NCBI GenBank assembly: GCA_014529385.2
Contig: CM043944.1
Coordinates: 88,624,884 to 88,688,883 of the forward strand
Direction: 5' to 3'
DNA length: 64,000 nucleotides
From: Adiantum capillus-veneris
Taxonomy: Eukaryota > Streptophyta > Polypodiopsida > Polypodiales > Pteridaceae
Shown here: positions 31,261-45,245 of the stretch, one piece after another
Layout of the letters: every line of letters starts with the position of its first letter
Position numbering within the stretch: the first letter of the stretch is position 1
The notes under the pieces: generated by a model
What the model was told of the DNA's origin: nothing
What the model saw: the letters and a program-made list of their open reading frames with translations, nothing else
Database searches by the model: none
Position numbers and translations under genes: made by a program

Positions 31261-31909
31261 TGTAACAGACTTCGACTCTCCAAGTCAAGAATCTACCATG
31301 ACAGCACCAAATAACCACTTCAAAACAGTTCACAGTTTACAATTTATTCGACACTGGCCCGGCGGAGTTCCGTGCCTAGAGATATTGGCCCCAAAGACTA
31401 GCGCCCCTTTCGGTATTTCTTTTTGTATTAATTTGAGTTCAAAGTACAAGAGTGCGGGCAGGCACTCACACTCAAACTCTACGTCCAGATGCTCTGAGTT
31501 GTGAGTGGCCTCCCCACTTATTTATAGATTACAAGGGGTGCTTAAAGCAGAGCCCCAAAAGCTGAAAATCAAAAGCTTTCAAATAAAGCAAAGGCTCTTT
31601 CTCTCTCTCTTGCTTATAAAAATAAAGCAAGTGCGAAAAAGCTATCCATATTAGCTTTTAAGAATAAAGCAGAAAAAACTCTTTTTCTCTCTCTCTTTCT
31701 CCCAACATGCGTAGAAAAAGCAAGTCCAGCAGCTGTCGCAAATCACGGAGGTCCGTACAGCCTGCCACGTGGCTAGTCTTCTGCTTTCTGCGCCGTAAAT
31801 CACGGAGGTCCGTACGGCAGTGCTACGTCAGCAGATCTTCCCGCAATTAGGGTTTCCTGCAGTTTAGGGTTTCCTTTAGCACTTGGCAGCCACGTCACAA
31901 TTTGTGACA
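31261..31909 (-). repeat. 5' LTR of chromovirus C
   Basis: 649 bp, plus-strand TGTAACAGACTTC...TTTGTGACA, homologous to the B2 LTR but clearly diverged. Contains the AAATACCGAAAGGGGCG block on the minus strand (about 31405-31425) and AGGGTTTCC telobox-like repeats near 31847-31875. Confidence 0.85.
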
Positions 31910-32065
31910 ACCAGAGATGCCCATCAATCGTTTTTGAGACTGAAATCCAAAAAGTTAGCTTAAAAAGCCAAATTCAAGTCCAAATCAAGCCAAACTTTGT
32001 CAGTAGGCTATGAATAGAGAATACAAGCTAAGGGAGAACAAAATTTGAAAAAGGATAGAAGTCTT
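31910..32065. other. Spacer between C and H
   Basis: 156 bp of AT-rich sequence without a recognised feature. Its last five bases, GTCTT, nearly match GTCTA after element H and may be the H target duplication. Confidence 0.4.
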
Positions 32066-32292
32066 TGTTACCATATACATATGGTAATGATGTGTGTGAA
32101 CACACTAGGACCGCCGGGGCATTTTTTTCCTCTTTAGGAGATTTTTTCCCCCGTGCATTATATATACGCCCATCACTCTAGGGCTATCTATCTTTCCATT
32201 GCACACTAAGTAACACACTCTCTATTGTGTGCCTTGAGCTTCCTTCGTCTTCTCCAAGTTGTGTGTGTTTCTCTATAACCCTAATTCCAACA
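32066..32292 (+). repeat. 5' LTR of element H
   Basis: It begins with the palindromic CCATATACATATGG and carries a TATATATACG TATA-like string near 32160. It ends CTAATTCCAACA, one base before the primer site region. Confidence 0.9.
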
Positions 32293-32654
32293 ATTGGTAT
32301 CAGAGCAAGTCACGTCCTCCCGGGCTTAGTCGCCAGCTGCTCCAGCACACGCCAACTCACTTTCTCCGATTTCAAGGAGCTTTGGCAAGCATTCGCAAGT
32401 CAACAAATATTTTGGGGGATCTCATAGAGCTCGGTCTGCTCAGAATTTTGATTTGGGCTCATTTCGGCCTCCGTTTCCACTACAGGCAGTACTGCACAGG
32501 CTATTTCGTCATTTTGTGCAGAATTTCTGTCAGTGCCGTTTTTTGTATAGCAAGTGCCTTATAGTCTTCTACGGTTTGTGCTATATAGTACAGGTTGTTC
32601 TCGCTCCATTTCTCCTATTTTCGGGCAGTTTTCACATCAGGTGCAGCATTTACC

Positions 32655-35600
32655 ATGGCTGACAACAACAACACAAGTGTGTTCAAGATATTTGCTGTTG
32701 AGGACAGGTTGGATGGGGACAACTACCCTATGTGGGCTTATATGATGCAACATGTTCTTGTGTCAAAGGGTGTCTAGAACATTGTGCAGGGCATTGATGT
32801 ACGTCCTGGTTCTGAGGATGTAGGCGATGTTGAGGATGTTGCACGTCTTGCTGCAAGGATTGCAGCTGTTAGAGTTGTTTTGCCTACAGTAGAACAAGCT
32901 CGTTGGGATGTTAAGGATGCACAGGCTCATGCATTGATTGCGTTGTCTGTGAAGCGCACCATTGTTCCTCACATCCGTTCAGCAAAATCTGCAAAACAGA
33001 CTTGGGATATTCTAGCATGTCTTTATGCAAGCCGCAATGAGGCTAAAATTGCTTTGCTGCGTAAAGAGCTGGAGTCGAAGATTATACATGAGGAAGATGA
33101 TATGGACACTTTCCTTGCTAGTGTCAAGGATATCAATGAGCAACTTATTTCTGCAGGTGAAGTTATTTCAGACAGTTCCCTTGTGCAGACTGTTCTTGAT
33201 GCCTTACCAGATTCTTACTAGACTTTTGTTAGTACTTGGAGACTTATGACCCAAGGAAATCCAGAAGTTGTCAAGTTTGATGCATTATGCACATTGCTGT
33301 TGCAAGAGTCACTTTCCATAAAAAACAGGACTAAACAGCGTGCAGTTGAACAGGCTTTTATTGCTTCTCAAAGAAAGGGTGGTAATAGCAATGCAGCCAC
33401 TTCTTATGGTTCTGCTGCGAGTGGCAAAAATTTTGTTCCCAATGCTTCTGCTGGCAGCAATTCGTTTGGAAATTCTGGTGATAAGGGCAAAAAGAAGATG
33501 CATTGCCATTATTGTAAAGCCAATGATCACTTGATCAAGTCGTGTCCTAAGTTGAAGGCCAAAGAGGCTAAGAAGAAAGAGGGTGGTTCCACTACAAATG
33601 TAGCCATTGTTGAGTCTTCTGTGAAAGGAGACTGTGTTGCTGATGTTGATGCAGAATGGGCTTTTAGCGCAAAGTGCACTTACAATCCTGTTGTCCATGA
33701 TGCATGCTTCTCAGTTACTGCAGATTCACATGTGTGGTATTTCGACAGTGGTGCTACAAAGCACATTACCTCACATCGTGAATTGTTTACCTCTCTCGAG
33801 TCTGTCCCTAATGGGAATTCAGTCACTTGTGCCAACAACGCCTCTTATCCAGTTCAGGGAGTTGGAAAGATTGTGCTCACTACTGCTAATGGCAGCTCCT
33901 TCACACTTGTTGATGCACTTTATGTACTTGGGATCAAGAAGAATCTCTTGTCTGTATCCGCACTTGCTAGACTTGGACTTGTAGTCAAATTTGTGGATGA
34001 CAGCTATACAATTCATGATCTCAGTTTTGGTGATGAAATTGTTGCATCTGGGCATTTGTGCCGTGGGCTGTATAAGCTCACTTTGTATGAAAAGTGTGGA
34101 CAAAATTTTGCAAATGTTGTTGCAGATTCAAGGGCTATTTCAGATGCAAAACTTTGGCATGCACGTTTTGGTCATCTGAATTTTGTCAGTTTGCTGCGTT
34201 TGCAGAAATCTGATATGGTTGCTTCTTTGCCGCCTCTTGAAGCACCTGTCAAACATGTTTGTGAAGGCTGTATTTTGGGTAAGATGCAGCGTTCTAAATT
34301 TCCAAGGATGGTTCAGTTCGGGCCACATACAGGTTGCAGCTTGTGAATAGTGATGTTTGTGGACCCATGCAAACTCCATCCTTGGGCAATTACCTATACT
34401 TCGTGACTTTCATTGATGATTACTCCAGGCATGCATGGGTATTTCCGCTTAAAGCGAAGTCCGAAGTTTTTATGTGCTTCAAACAATTTCTGGCTATGGC
34501 TGAAAATGTCTCAAAATGTACTTTGGGCACCCTCCGTTCCGATCGAGGGGGGGGAGTATATGTCTCATGAATTTAATGCATTTCTGGCTAGTCATGGGAT
34601 AAAACACCAACCTACAATTCCTTATACACCTCAGCAAAATGGTGTTGCTAAGAGGAAAAACAGGTCACTGACGGAAATGGCACGATGTATGGTCAAAAGT
34701 CAAGCTTTGCCGCATTCTTTTTGACTTGAGACCATTATGTGTGCCACTTATGTACTTAACAGGTGTCCTACGAAAGCTTTGCAGTCTATTACTCCATATG
34801 AAGCATGGCATGATAGAAAGCCTTCTATTAAGCACATGCGTGTTTTTGGTTGTATGGCATATGCTTTGGTGCCACAAGTGCAACGCAGAAAATTGGATGA
34901 TAAGGCTGTCAAATGTATTTTTGTTGGTTATAGTGCTGAAAGCAAAGCTTACAGGTTATATCATCCGCAAACAAAACGTATTTTGGTTTCTCGGGATATA
35001 GTGTTTGTGGAAGATTCTGTTCAGCCCTTGCTGTCATGTACTAGAGACAGTAATGTAAGCTCACAGGACATTTATGACACTTTGTTGCCTCTTTTTAGTG
35101 GTGGAAATACGAATGTAAGTTCCAATGAGGCAAATGTACAGCCTATGGGGGTTTCTGAAAATGTTTTAGATCAGCCTATTACTGATGCAGATGTACATGA
35201 TGTACTTGATGAGGAAAGGGCTGAAAATGAGCAGGCTAGAGGTATGCCAAAATGGCTGGTGCACACTTTGCGTGACAGTAAATTGGATGCACCTTTGTCT
35301 AGTCGTACTCGTTCAGGCTCTCGCCATGCATCTTATGCATCAGATTGTTATGCTTTGGCTGTGTCTAGCTTACATGATGTTGAGGAGCCTCTCTCTTTTG
35401 ATGAAGCACAGAATTCAGAAAATTGGATGGCTGCCATGCAATCAGAATATTATAGAGAATGACACATGGACTTTATGTGATTTGCCTCCTGGCAAAAAGG
35501 CCATTGGTACGAAGTGGGTTTACAAGTTGAAACGTAAACCGGATGGTGAGATTGATCGCCATAAGGCTCGACTTGTTGCAAAGGGTTATGCACAGCAAAA

Positions 35601-36920
35601 AGGCATAGATTATGACGAGACTTTTGCTCCCACTTGTCGTATGACTACTGTACGTTTTCTATGTGCATTGGCAGCTCATTTTGGTTGGGATGTACATCAA
35701 TCAGACATTGTTACTGCTTTCTTGAATGGTGACATATTTGAGGAAGTTTATGTAACGCAGCCTCACGGTTTTGTCATAAAAGGACAAGAGGACAAAGTGT
35801 GCAAATGTAACAAGGCTTTGTATGGGTTGAAGCAATCTCCTCGTGCTTGGTATGAGAAAGCTGACACTCATTTGGTCAAACAAGGCTTTCCTAACAGTCC
35901 AACAAAAAGCACATTGTATGTAAAGCGTGAGGTGATGTACTTCTCATTGTGGTTCTTTATGTTGATGATTTGTTGATCACTGGACCAAATGAGAGACATA
36001 TTGTTGAATTTAAGGCTTGAATGCTAGTTTCAAGATGAAAGATTTGGGGCTGTTGCATCATTACTTGGGTATACAGTTTAAGCAGTGTGATGGTGATATT
36101 GCCTTGTGTCAGAAAAGTTACATAGAGACATTACTATGTAAGTTTGGACTTGAGGATTGCAAACCTATTGCCACTCCCATGGAAACATGTTTAAAGTTGA
36201 CTCTACATGATCCTGGCGATCCTGCTGATGTCACTCTTTACCAAACTATTGTTGGCTGCCTCATTTATGTATGCAACACGAGGCCGGATATTCAGTTTGC
36301 AGTCTCACAGGTCAGCAGATTTATGCATAGCCCAAGGTCTAAGCATTGGCAGGCTGTCAAGAGGATTTTCCGCTACCTTAGTGGCACTTTACATCTTGGC
36401 TTGTTTTATCCCAAGGGGGGATCATTGCCGCCAGACTTACATGCTTTTTCGACTCAGATTGGGCTGGTTGTTTTGATATGCGAGTGTCCACAAGTGGTTT
36501 TTGTTTCATGCTTGGCAGTTCATGTATATCATGGTTGAGCAAGAAGCAACCTACTGTGGCCACTTCGAGTTGTGAGGCTGAGTACAGGGCAATCTTCACA
36601 GCTACGGTTGAGTGTGTATGGCTCAGACGCCTTATGGCTGATTTGGGTGTTGGACAGGACACTGCCAACACTATCTACACTGACAGTCAGAGCGCATTGG
36701 CAGTTGCGAGGAACCCAGTTTTTCATGCTCGCACAAAGCACATTGAGGTGCATTACCACTATGTCAGGGAGAGGCTCTCAACAGGAGAGATCAGCTTGGC
36801 TTATGTGCCAACACAGGACAACCTTGCAGATCTTTTCACAAAGGCATTGTCTCGTGAGAAGCTTGAAGCTTTCCGCAAAGCTTGGGCTTACTCCCCTTTG
36901 TGGACTGATCCTATCCTCAG
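32655..36920 (+). pseudogene. Copia Gag-Pol polyprotein of H (decayed)
   Basis: Gag starts at 32655. The same frame is stopped by TAG at 32775 and 33219 and resumes to 34346, giving a CCHC knuckle (CHYCKANDHLIKSC, about 33500), a canonical protease (WYFDSGATKHIT, about 33740) and the pre-integrase HARFGHL motif with CEGC. The frame shifts near 34330. The integrase core (DVCGPM, FIDDYSRH, SDRGG) shifts again in a run of nine or so G near 34548. RT (KWVYKLKRKPDG, ALYGLKQSPRAWYEK, with VDD in a shifted frame near 35960) and RNase H (SCEAEYRA, TDSQSALA, KHIEVHYHYVRE) follow with more shifts. At least six disabling changes make it a dead copy. Confidence 0.9.
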
Positions 36921-36983
36921 GGCATGGCACTTCCCTTTACTCATGTGTCAGTTCTCGTTCACCGCATCACTCCAGGGGGGATT

Positions 36984-37208
36984 TGTTACCATATACATGT
37001 GGTAGTGATGTGTGTGAACACACTAGGACCGTCGGAGCATTTTTTCCCTCTTTAGGAGGTTTTTTCCCCCGTGCATTGTATTTACGTCCATCACTCTAGG
37101 GCTATCTATCTTTCCATTGCACACTAAGTAACACACTCTATTGTGTGCCTTGAGCTTCCTTCGTCTTCTCCAAGCTGTGTGTGTTTCTCTGCAACCCTAA
37201 TTCCAACA
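36984..37208 (+). repeat. 3' LTR of element H
   Basis: 225 bp, closely similar to the 5' LTR with a few substitutions and small indels (for example TATACATGTGG against TATACATATGG). Confidence 0.9.
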
Positions 37209-37503
37209 GTCTAACCCTAGCAAGAGATGCAATTTTTCAAGCTCAAAGCCATAATAGCCATCTGCATACCCTGTACATCATGTATATGAGTTTTGGGGAC
37301 AAATGAACAATGATAGCTCATAGATGGTCATCTATCGTGAATGATGTCGGATAAGACCTTTTTGAAGCAAGTTACTAACTTGGGGAATTAATTGGGGTTT
37401 GTCAAGCTTTAATTAAGTCGTGTATTAAGTAGAAGCAGTGTAATGATTTACACAGCACACAAAAGCTAACAGTGCAAATGTGACTTTGATAACCTTGATG
37501 CAG
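37209..37503. other. Unassigned sequence before the helicase fragment
   Basis: No coding motif or repeat boundary recognised. It ends TTGATGCAG, which looks like a splice acceptor or a chance match. Confidence 0.35.
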
Positions 37504-38080
<577 letters not shown>

Positions 38081-38213
38081 GGATCATAGTTCTTGTTGTG
38101 GTTTGACAAATGTACAAGCAGTGGATCAAACAAAAGCAAAAACAAAAACAAAGCCGCACAGACATGGACAATCAGGTCATGTCAAGGACGACGTGAATTT
38201 GGAGGAGGGGGAG
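38081..38213 (+). other. A-rich tail and purine tract between helicase copy and LTR-like end
   Basis: A CAAAAGCAAAAACAAAAAC run near 38128-38150 could be a poly(A) remnant of the helicase copy. At 38199-38213 TTTGGAGGAGGGGGAG resembles a polypurine tract directly ahead of a TGTTGACC LTR-like start. Confidence 0.45.
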
Positions 38214-38860
38214 TGTTGACCCATGGGTCAACAGTACGACATAACTCAATTTCCATACCGAAGTCTTATTTCTGGAGAGTTATGAAATGATGCGAATTAT
38301 GGTTAAAAACATCATTTGTAATGACTAGCTATTCTACTTGCAGAAGCCGGGGTGCAATGGCACTTCCAGATTGTAAATACAAAGCCATTTGACCCATTGA
38401 ACTCTATTTTTGGTTTAACCTATGGTAGCTTTAGTATATAAGGTACCTAGGTTATTCTGTAAAGAGAACTTTATCTTAAACAAAGTTTTGAGCTGCCGTC
38501 GACTGTGTGTGAGAGAGAAAGAGAGAGAGCGTGAGCTTCATCCTGACGTTACTTCCTGCTCGCTCATCGCATTAGAGATTCGACCGCACCATTGTGATAG
38601 GCTCAGAGAGAGCTACGCAACAACGCCAAGCATTCCTCGTGAAACGGAGCACGCACACTAACGCATCTACGAGCTATTTGTGGCCATAAGTGTATCAAGC
38701 GGTGTCTGTTTTATGCGTGCAAGTAGTCGTTAGAATCGTGGCGACATAAGCTACGCATAGGTACTCATAGATTTCAGTTTCGGGCACTTCCGAAATTTTG
38801 TTTCGTCTTCATACGCATTTCCGTAGATGGGTCTGGAGTGAGGGTTTGAGTGTAGAGGCT
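38214..38860 (+). mobile_element. LTR-like sequence following the helicase fragment
   Basis: It starts TGTTGACCCATGGGTCAACA, an inverted repeat, after a purine tract. It contains TTAGTATATAAGGTACC near 38430 as a TATA-like promoter and a GAGAGAAAGAGAGAGAGC run near 38514. No partner LTR, primer site or right end could be identified in this window, so the right boundary is a guess. Confidence 0.4.
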
Positions 38861-39633
<773 letters not shown>

Positions 39634-40876
39634 TGTAAGGTGCAGCGGAATGAATGTTGTATTTTCTCAAGATTAGCGATCTATATTTGCTCAAGGTTCC
39701 TTTTAGTTCTTAGGGAAGGAGAGAGCCTTCCGTCTTTATGGAGTGTTATGATCATGAACAAAGTGAGTGGATATTGTGCGTGCAAGTGAATGAGACTGCG
39801 AGAAGCAGAGGAAAGAGATACGACACCCGAGAGATTGTAAAACCCTCCTCCAAAGGCCCACTCTCATCGCCGAGAGTGGTCTACTTTGATTGCACAAAGG
39901 TGTACAATGCGTATGCAATGGACTGATGCAAACGGGGACTATGTCGATGAAGACGATGAAGACTTTAGGGCTGAATTCGATGCTTCTTTATCTGTTGTCC
40001 ACAAAGGGGCAAGGGCTGAGAATCTGTGCCACTTTGGGGGGCTGAAATGACTGGTTTTTACTGCTGAATTATGGCTGAAAATAACTGCTCTTGTCGGGGC
40101 TTAGGAGAAGATGAAAAACGCTGATCTTCTTCCCTGATCTGGCTGCGTTTTTAGGTTGATATCTGTGGCTGAAAAACGCTGGAACAGTAGGTGTTTTTCA
40201 TGGTAAAAATGGCATCAACTCTAGCGTTAGTAAATCCTTGCAAGCTGTGGATACTCTCCTGATTTTGCTGATGTAAAACGCTGAACTTGCTGATGATTGC
40301 TAGCGTTAGTGAAGGGCTGAAAACGCTGATTGTGGTCAGATAAAAACGCTAGCTTCAGGTGCTTGCTCACGATGTCTGCTAGAGAGGAAACGCCAAGATC
40401 TGCAAGAAGCTTGGGCGATTCCAAAACACGGGCCTCACCAAGTTGGCTTGGAGAGGGTCATGCTGAGAGAGGGAGGGAACACTTGTTGCTTGTTAGCCTG
40501 CTGTGCTCCTTGGCTCATCTGCCAATTTGTGCTAACTTGGGTTTGCTTATATATTAACTTACCCAATTTGCCCTATTGAGTACCCAACAAAAGTCACTTA
40601 ATAAATAAGTGAAAAATGTTAAACATAGGGAAAAATAGGCTAAAGTCACTTGAAAAATCCCCAAACTGACTCTGATGGAATTTGATGGAAATGCTTATGC
40701 TTATGCGGTGTGCAACCGGAGGATATGCATCTACACTAAGTGACTGGGCATGCACGGTCTACGAATAGACTCATAAAAGTGCCAGATCACTGCTAATCTA
40801 AATGACTTGACTGACGAGAACCCTGCTATGGTGTAGCTTGTCCACGGACACATAGGGTTGGATGTGTCACGTGACA
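39634..40876 (-). repeat. 3' LTR of element D
   Basis: 1,243 bp, plus-strand TGTAAGGTGCAGCGG...GTCACGTGACA. It carries many copies of a CTGAAAACGCTGAT-like motif and an inverted GTCACGTGAC palindrome at its outer end. The purine tract lies just inside (minus strand AAAAAGGACGA, 40880-40890). Confidence 0.88.
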
Positions 40877-40888
40877 ATGTCGTCCTTT

Positions 40889-42072
40889 TTAAAGTGAGGT
40901 ACTGGTACCGAGCTGCATTGCTTCCTTGTAGTCTGCCAACAACTCTGGATAATCCTTGAAGAACTCTTCGTCTACCCACACCGCTTCGTGAGTTCCTCGA
41001 TCTTTGTACTTCAAAAAAAATTGTCGTACTTGTTTCTTCGAACCATGGCGAAACCGATGCAACAAGACTTGCTCCGGCTCCATGACTTCAGCTTCATCGA
41101 TGATCTCTGGTTCTTCTTCTTCCAAAACATCCTTTGGAGGTGTTCCCTGAAACACTTTCAACCAAGAAACATGGAAAACGTTGTGCATTGACCATGAGTT
41201 AGGCAACTTCAATTTCATTGAAACCTCATTAATCTTTTTGATGACTGGAAATGGACCATACATACGAAAAGATAACTTAGGACATTTCTTTCCAACTTGC
41301 TTAAGACGCTGTTTCATGATTCGTAGATACACCCAATCTCCTTCCTTGATTGAGACCTCCTGACGATGCTTGTTAGCCTGTCTAGAATAAGATTCCTGAG
41401 CCTTGCTTAGCCGAAGCTTCACACTCTCAGAAATCTCATCCAATGACTGACTCTTAGCGTTGGCATCAGGCATTTGACTGACCGATCTAGTCAAAAGTGA
41501 CTGGAACGGACGGCCAAAAGCTGCCTCATACGAAGTTCGACCAATAGCAGAAGAGACGGAATCATTTAGGATAGCCTGAACCAAAGGGAGATAGAGCTCC
41601 CATTGAGACTGCTGATCATGAACATAAGATTTTAACACATCAAAAGCCAACTGATTATAAATTTCGGTTTGACCATCTAACTGTGGATGAAAAGCGGATG
41701 AAAATTTCAACTGTGCGCCAAAATTTTCAAAGAGAGCACACCAAAAGTTGGACGTAAACTTAACATCCCTATCTGAAACAATGGACTTTGGCAAACCACA
41801 GAGGGGGTACCAATGTTTATGAACAACCGTGCAACATCTTGTGCAGTAATTGTGGCCTTACAAGGAATCAACATGCAAAATTTGCTGAAACGATCAACAA
41901 TAGTTAAGCATTGAGTGTTCCTTGAATGCAGACTTGGTGGTAAGTTAGTCACAAAATCCATAGAGATATCTTGAAAAGGTCCCTCGAGAATAGGCAGCGG
42001 AAGCAAGAGGTCTTGCTGCTTACCCCGAGGAGCTTTTACTTTTTGACATATAGTGCAATGTGTGACATAACT
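40889..42072 (-). pseudogene. Element D integrase core, GPF module and chromodomain
   Basis: Minus-strand frame 40889-41794 (301 codons) reads the second catalytic region (VSDRDVKFTS), FHPQLDGQTE with the catalytic Glu, a MYGPF module and a C-terminal chromodomain (FFLKYKDRGTHEAVWV). 41795-42072 gives the preceding CHTICQKVKAPRG finger end and MDFVTNLPP first-Asp region in a shifted frame. A 1.5-kb solo LTR separates it from the upstream zinc finger. Confidence 0.85.
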
Positions 42073-43541
42073 TGAAAACGGCCTCTTCAATCCAAAAAGG
42101 GCGGTAGACTTTACTTCAAACCTTGATTTAGCTTTCACCCATTTAATTCGTCGTCCACTTTACCTGTACTTTCAAGACCCAACAAAGGGGAGAGGGATAC
42201 AAGCTGCTAGATTGCACCTGTATGCGTAGACCGACACCAGATTGGCACCTAACTTAGGCGCCCCTTTCAGTATTTCTTTATTGTTCAAAAGAGGGAATAA
42301 ACGTTGTGGATCCCTACAAGGTGCCCCGCACAAACTTGGCTGAATTTCAACTGTTCCGGCCCGATTTCAGCAACATAACTATACTAGGACCCCTCACAGT
42401 CAGTATTCCCACGCATTGACTGACTTTCCCGATGCATATGGACACTTTGCAAAACCTGGCGAGAATCTGCAACACGCTAAATTCTCTGTTTTCAGCCCCG
42501 AAAATACGCCAGATCACCTGTACAGCGGTCCCCTCGCGTCCCCGAACCTCCTGGGGGTATTAGGGACCGTTTAGGGCCAAAACCCTAAACCTGCAAAAAT
42601 ACACAGCAGGCTGTAATTTACTGTTTCGGGCTCCGTTTTGCGTGCCGGTCGCATTCGTAGCAAGTCCTCGAGCTCTCGCACCTGTAGGGCTACTTGCCCT
42701 TTGAATCAGACGAGATTTCTGGCGTGAAACCTCTCCGAATTCACCTGTACCTGCGGGGGGATTAGCCGCTAGCTAATCTAGTACCTGTGCAAGAGGCTCT
42801 TGCCTCGGCAATCGCACATGAACCCACACAACTGTACATTAGTCAATTGAAAAGCCCACTAGTGGGGCATAACATACTGCCATAGGGGAGAGAGAGAGCA
42901 GTGCGTAGCATGCAGGGCATCACTCATGGCACCGCACTGTACATAAGAGGGAAAGCAAGCACTCCATAGCTCATAACCTGTGACAAAACTGAAAATCAGC
43001 CTCCTCTCTCATTTTAGGCGTCCCCTCCTCTGGCTAGAAGTAGCAGAAGGCTCACAGAGTGACACCTCGCCCAGTTTCCGATTTTGGCCAACTGGGCTAA
43101 AAATATCTCAACTGGTGCGTCAGTTGACTTGACGGCAAAGCAATAAAATGTTCCTCTTGTCATTCCGAAGCTAATGACGCAAACACATTTTCGGGTCCCA
43201 GAATAGCAGTTCCCTAAATTTTAGGAGATACTGCCATTGTATCTTTCTAGGTCATCTGACCCCCTTTGTACACTGCAACCACACCCAGAACTGAAGTATA
43301 GCCTCTGTAGCAAAGGATTCCACTTTGGCTAGTCAACGACCCCACTTTGGCTAACCATAGTCTTTGTCCAACCTTAGTGCTCTCTTTCCCTCCGGCCTGG
43401 ACTCCCTCTGGACAGTTCCACGCTAGCTATGCAATGTAGGGCAGTTAGATTTCCCGAGGGGTGTTTCCAAAAAGTGAAAGTAAATAAATAATAAGAAAGA
43501 AATCAACAAAAAGGATAGATAGTAGTCACACGCTGGTGACA
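42073..43541 (-). mobile_element. Solo LTR of family A, minus orientation, in element D integrase
   Basis: It matches the A-family LTR in reverse, from TGAAAACGGCCTCTTCAATC to CACACGCTGGTGACA, flanked by TAACT (42068-42072 and 43542-43546). It has a segment near 42975-43130 at the place where the LTRs of A are about 145 bp shorter. It is more diverged than the other copies, hence an older insertion. Confidence 0.92.
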
Positions 43542-43646
43542 TAACTAAACACATCTTTTCGCATTTTAGGCCAATAGAAAAATAGTAGTCACACGCTGGT
43601 GACATAACTAAACACATCTTTTCGCATTTTAGGCCAATAGAAAAAT
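43521..43646. repeat. 63-bp tandem duplication across the LTR/flank junction
   Basis: AGTAGTCACACGCTGGTGAC plus the following ATAACTAAACACATC... unit occurs at 43521 and again at 43584, period 63. It contains the last LTR bases, the TAACT duplication and integrase flank, so it arose after the LTR inserted. Confidence 0.9.
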
Positions 43647-45245
43647 CGTTCAATCTTTTCCAATGTGGTGTTCATACCCCTGTGCCCACTCATGAGAGAA
43701 TCATGTGCATCATGCAATATGGTTGGCCTGAGAGAGGGCAACACACATAGACGCTGACGAAAAAATAACAATCCATCACGAATGAGATAGTTGTTGGGCC
43801 CTTGGGAAGCAAGAGCCTGCAACTAATACTTACCAAACTCCGAATCTGCATACTAATTCTTCATGCTGTCAAAAGACTCACCCTGAATAGAAAATGTGGT
43901 TCTTGACTCAAGAGCCAAAATCTGTCCTTTGCGACTCAAGGCATCTGCAAAACAGGGTTAGCTTTTACAGGCACATACTCAATCAAACCTCCAAATTGCT
44001 CAAAAAATTGTAACCACCGGACTTGGCGATCACTCCAATGTGCACTAAGCATAGACTGGAGCCACTTGAGGGCTTGATGATCTGTGCGCACTGTAAACTC
44101 TCTTCCATACAAAAAATGCTTCCAATGCTTAAGAGAGTGAATGACAGACAAAAGTTCTTTATCATAAACTGAATAATTATTTTCCGCACTATTGAGTTTC
44201 CGGCTAAGAAAAGCTATTGGGCGACCATGCTGCTGGAGCACAACGCCTATGGCGACATTGCTCGCATCCGTTCATACCTCAAAGGGATCATCCCAAGAGG
44301 CAAGGATAAGACACGGTGCTTCTGTCACTGCAACCTTGAGAGCTGTGAAAGCCTCAATGGCTGCTTCGGGCAAGTCTACACGCTGATGGCGAGTCTTTAC
44401 CCCTTTCAAAACATCAGTCATAGGTGCAGCAATGCGTGGAAAATTCTCTATGTGAGAACTATATGCTTGACATAAACCCAGAAAAGAACGCACATCATAT
44501 GCAGTTTTGGGCAAATCCCAATTACGAACCTGTTCCACCTTCGCGGGGTCTAGCTTGACGCCTTGTGCAGAAATGATATAACCCAGATAAGGGACTTCAG
44601 TAAGAAAAAATACCGACTTCTTAGCTGCAATGTACAACTGACACTCATCCAAACGAGTTAGTACCCTTTAACATCTAATTCATGTTGCTCACACGATGCA
44701 AAAAAAATGAGAATATCATCTAAGAAGATGAACACACATACGCCTACCATATCGCCGAAACGACCTACCATGAGACGATTGAACGTACCCACGGCTCCTG
44801 TCAATCCAAAAGACATAACAATATACTCCCATTGCCCTCGCTAGGTGCGAAAGGCGGTCTTGAAAATGTCGCCTTTGAAAACCCGTACCTGATGGTATCC
44901 ACTTTTGAGATCAACTTTGCTGAAAACCTTTGCCCCATTGAGCCTATCGAGGATATACTCAATGCGAGGCATCGGAAACTTGTTCTTGACGGTCATCTTG
45001 TTTAATGCCCTGTAATCAACACACAAACGAGACGAACCATCCTTCTTGCAAACAAACAAAATAGGGGCAGCAAAAGAACTTACACTAGAACGTCTAGCCA
45101 CCAACTCCGTGAGTTGTCGCTCTAATTCTTCCTCCTGTGACTTGTTCAAACGGTAGGGAGCCTTACTGACAGGCTGCGCTCCCTCCATAAGCTCGATGCG
45201 ATGGTCCTCCGGCCGCTCGGGTGGGAGACGAGGTGGAAGATCATC
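43547..45245 (-). pseudogene. Element D reverse transcriptase, RNase H and integrase finger
   Basis: In minus-strand order: RT N-terminal part (44841-45188; [11 protein letters not shown]), FLDDIL in a shifted frame near 44725, RT connection (44272-44652; FLGLCQAY), RNase H (43936-44241; YDKELLSVIHSLKHWKHFLYG) and the integrase finger (43589-43822; GHRGMN, FFYWPK). Frames are broken by several shifts and stops, so it cannot supply RT today. Confidence 0.85.

Larger units (their letters stand above)
32066..37208 (+). mobile_element. Ty1/copia retrotransposon H
   Basis: 5,143 bp with short LTRs (227 and 225 bp; TGTTACCATATACAT...CTAATTCCAACA), primer site TGGTATCAGAGC at 32295-32306 and purine tract CCAGGGGGGATT before the 3' LTR. 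Flanks GTCTT and GTCTA match in four of five bases. Order of domains is Gag, protease, integrase, RT, RNase H, the copia order. It is defective. Confidence 0.92.
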
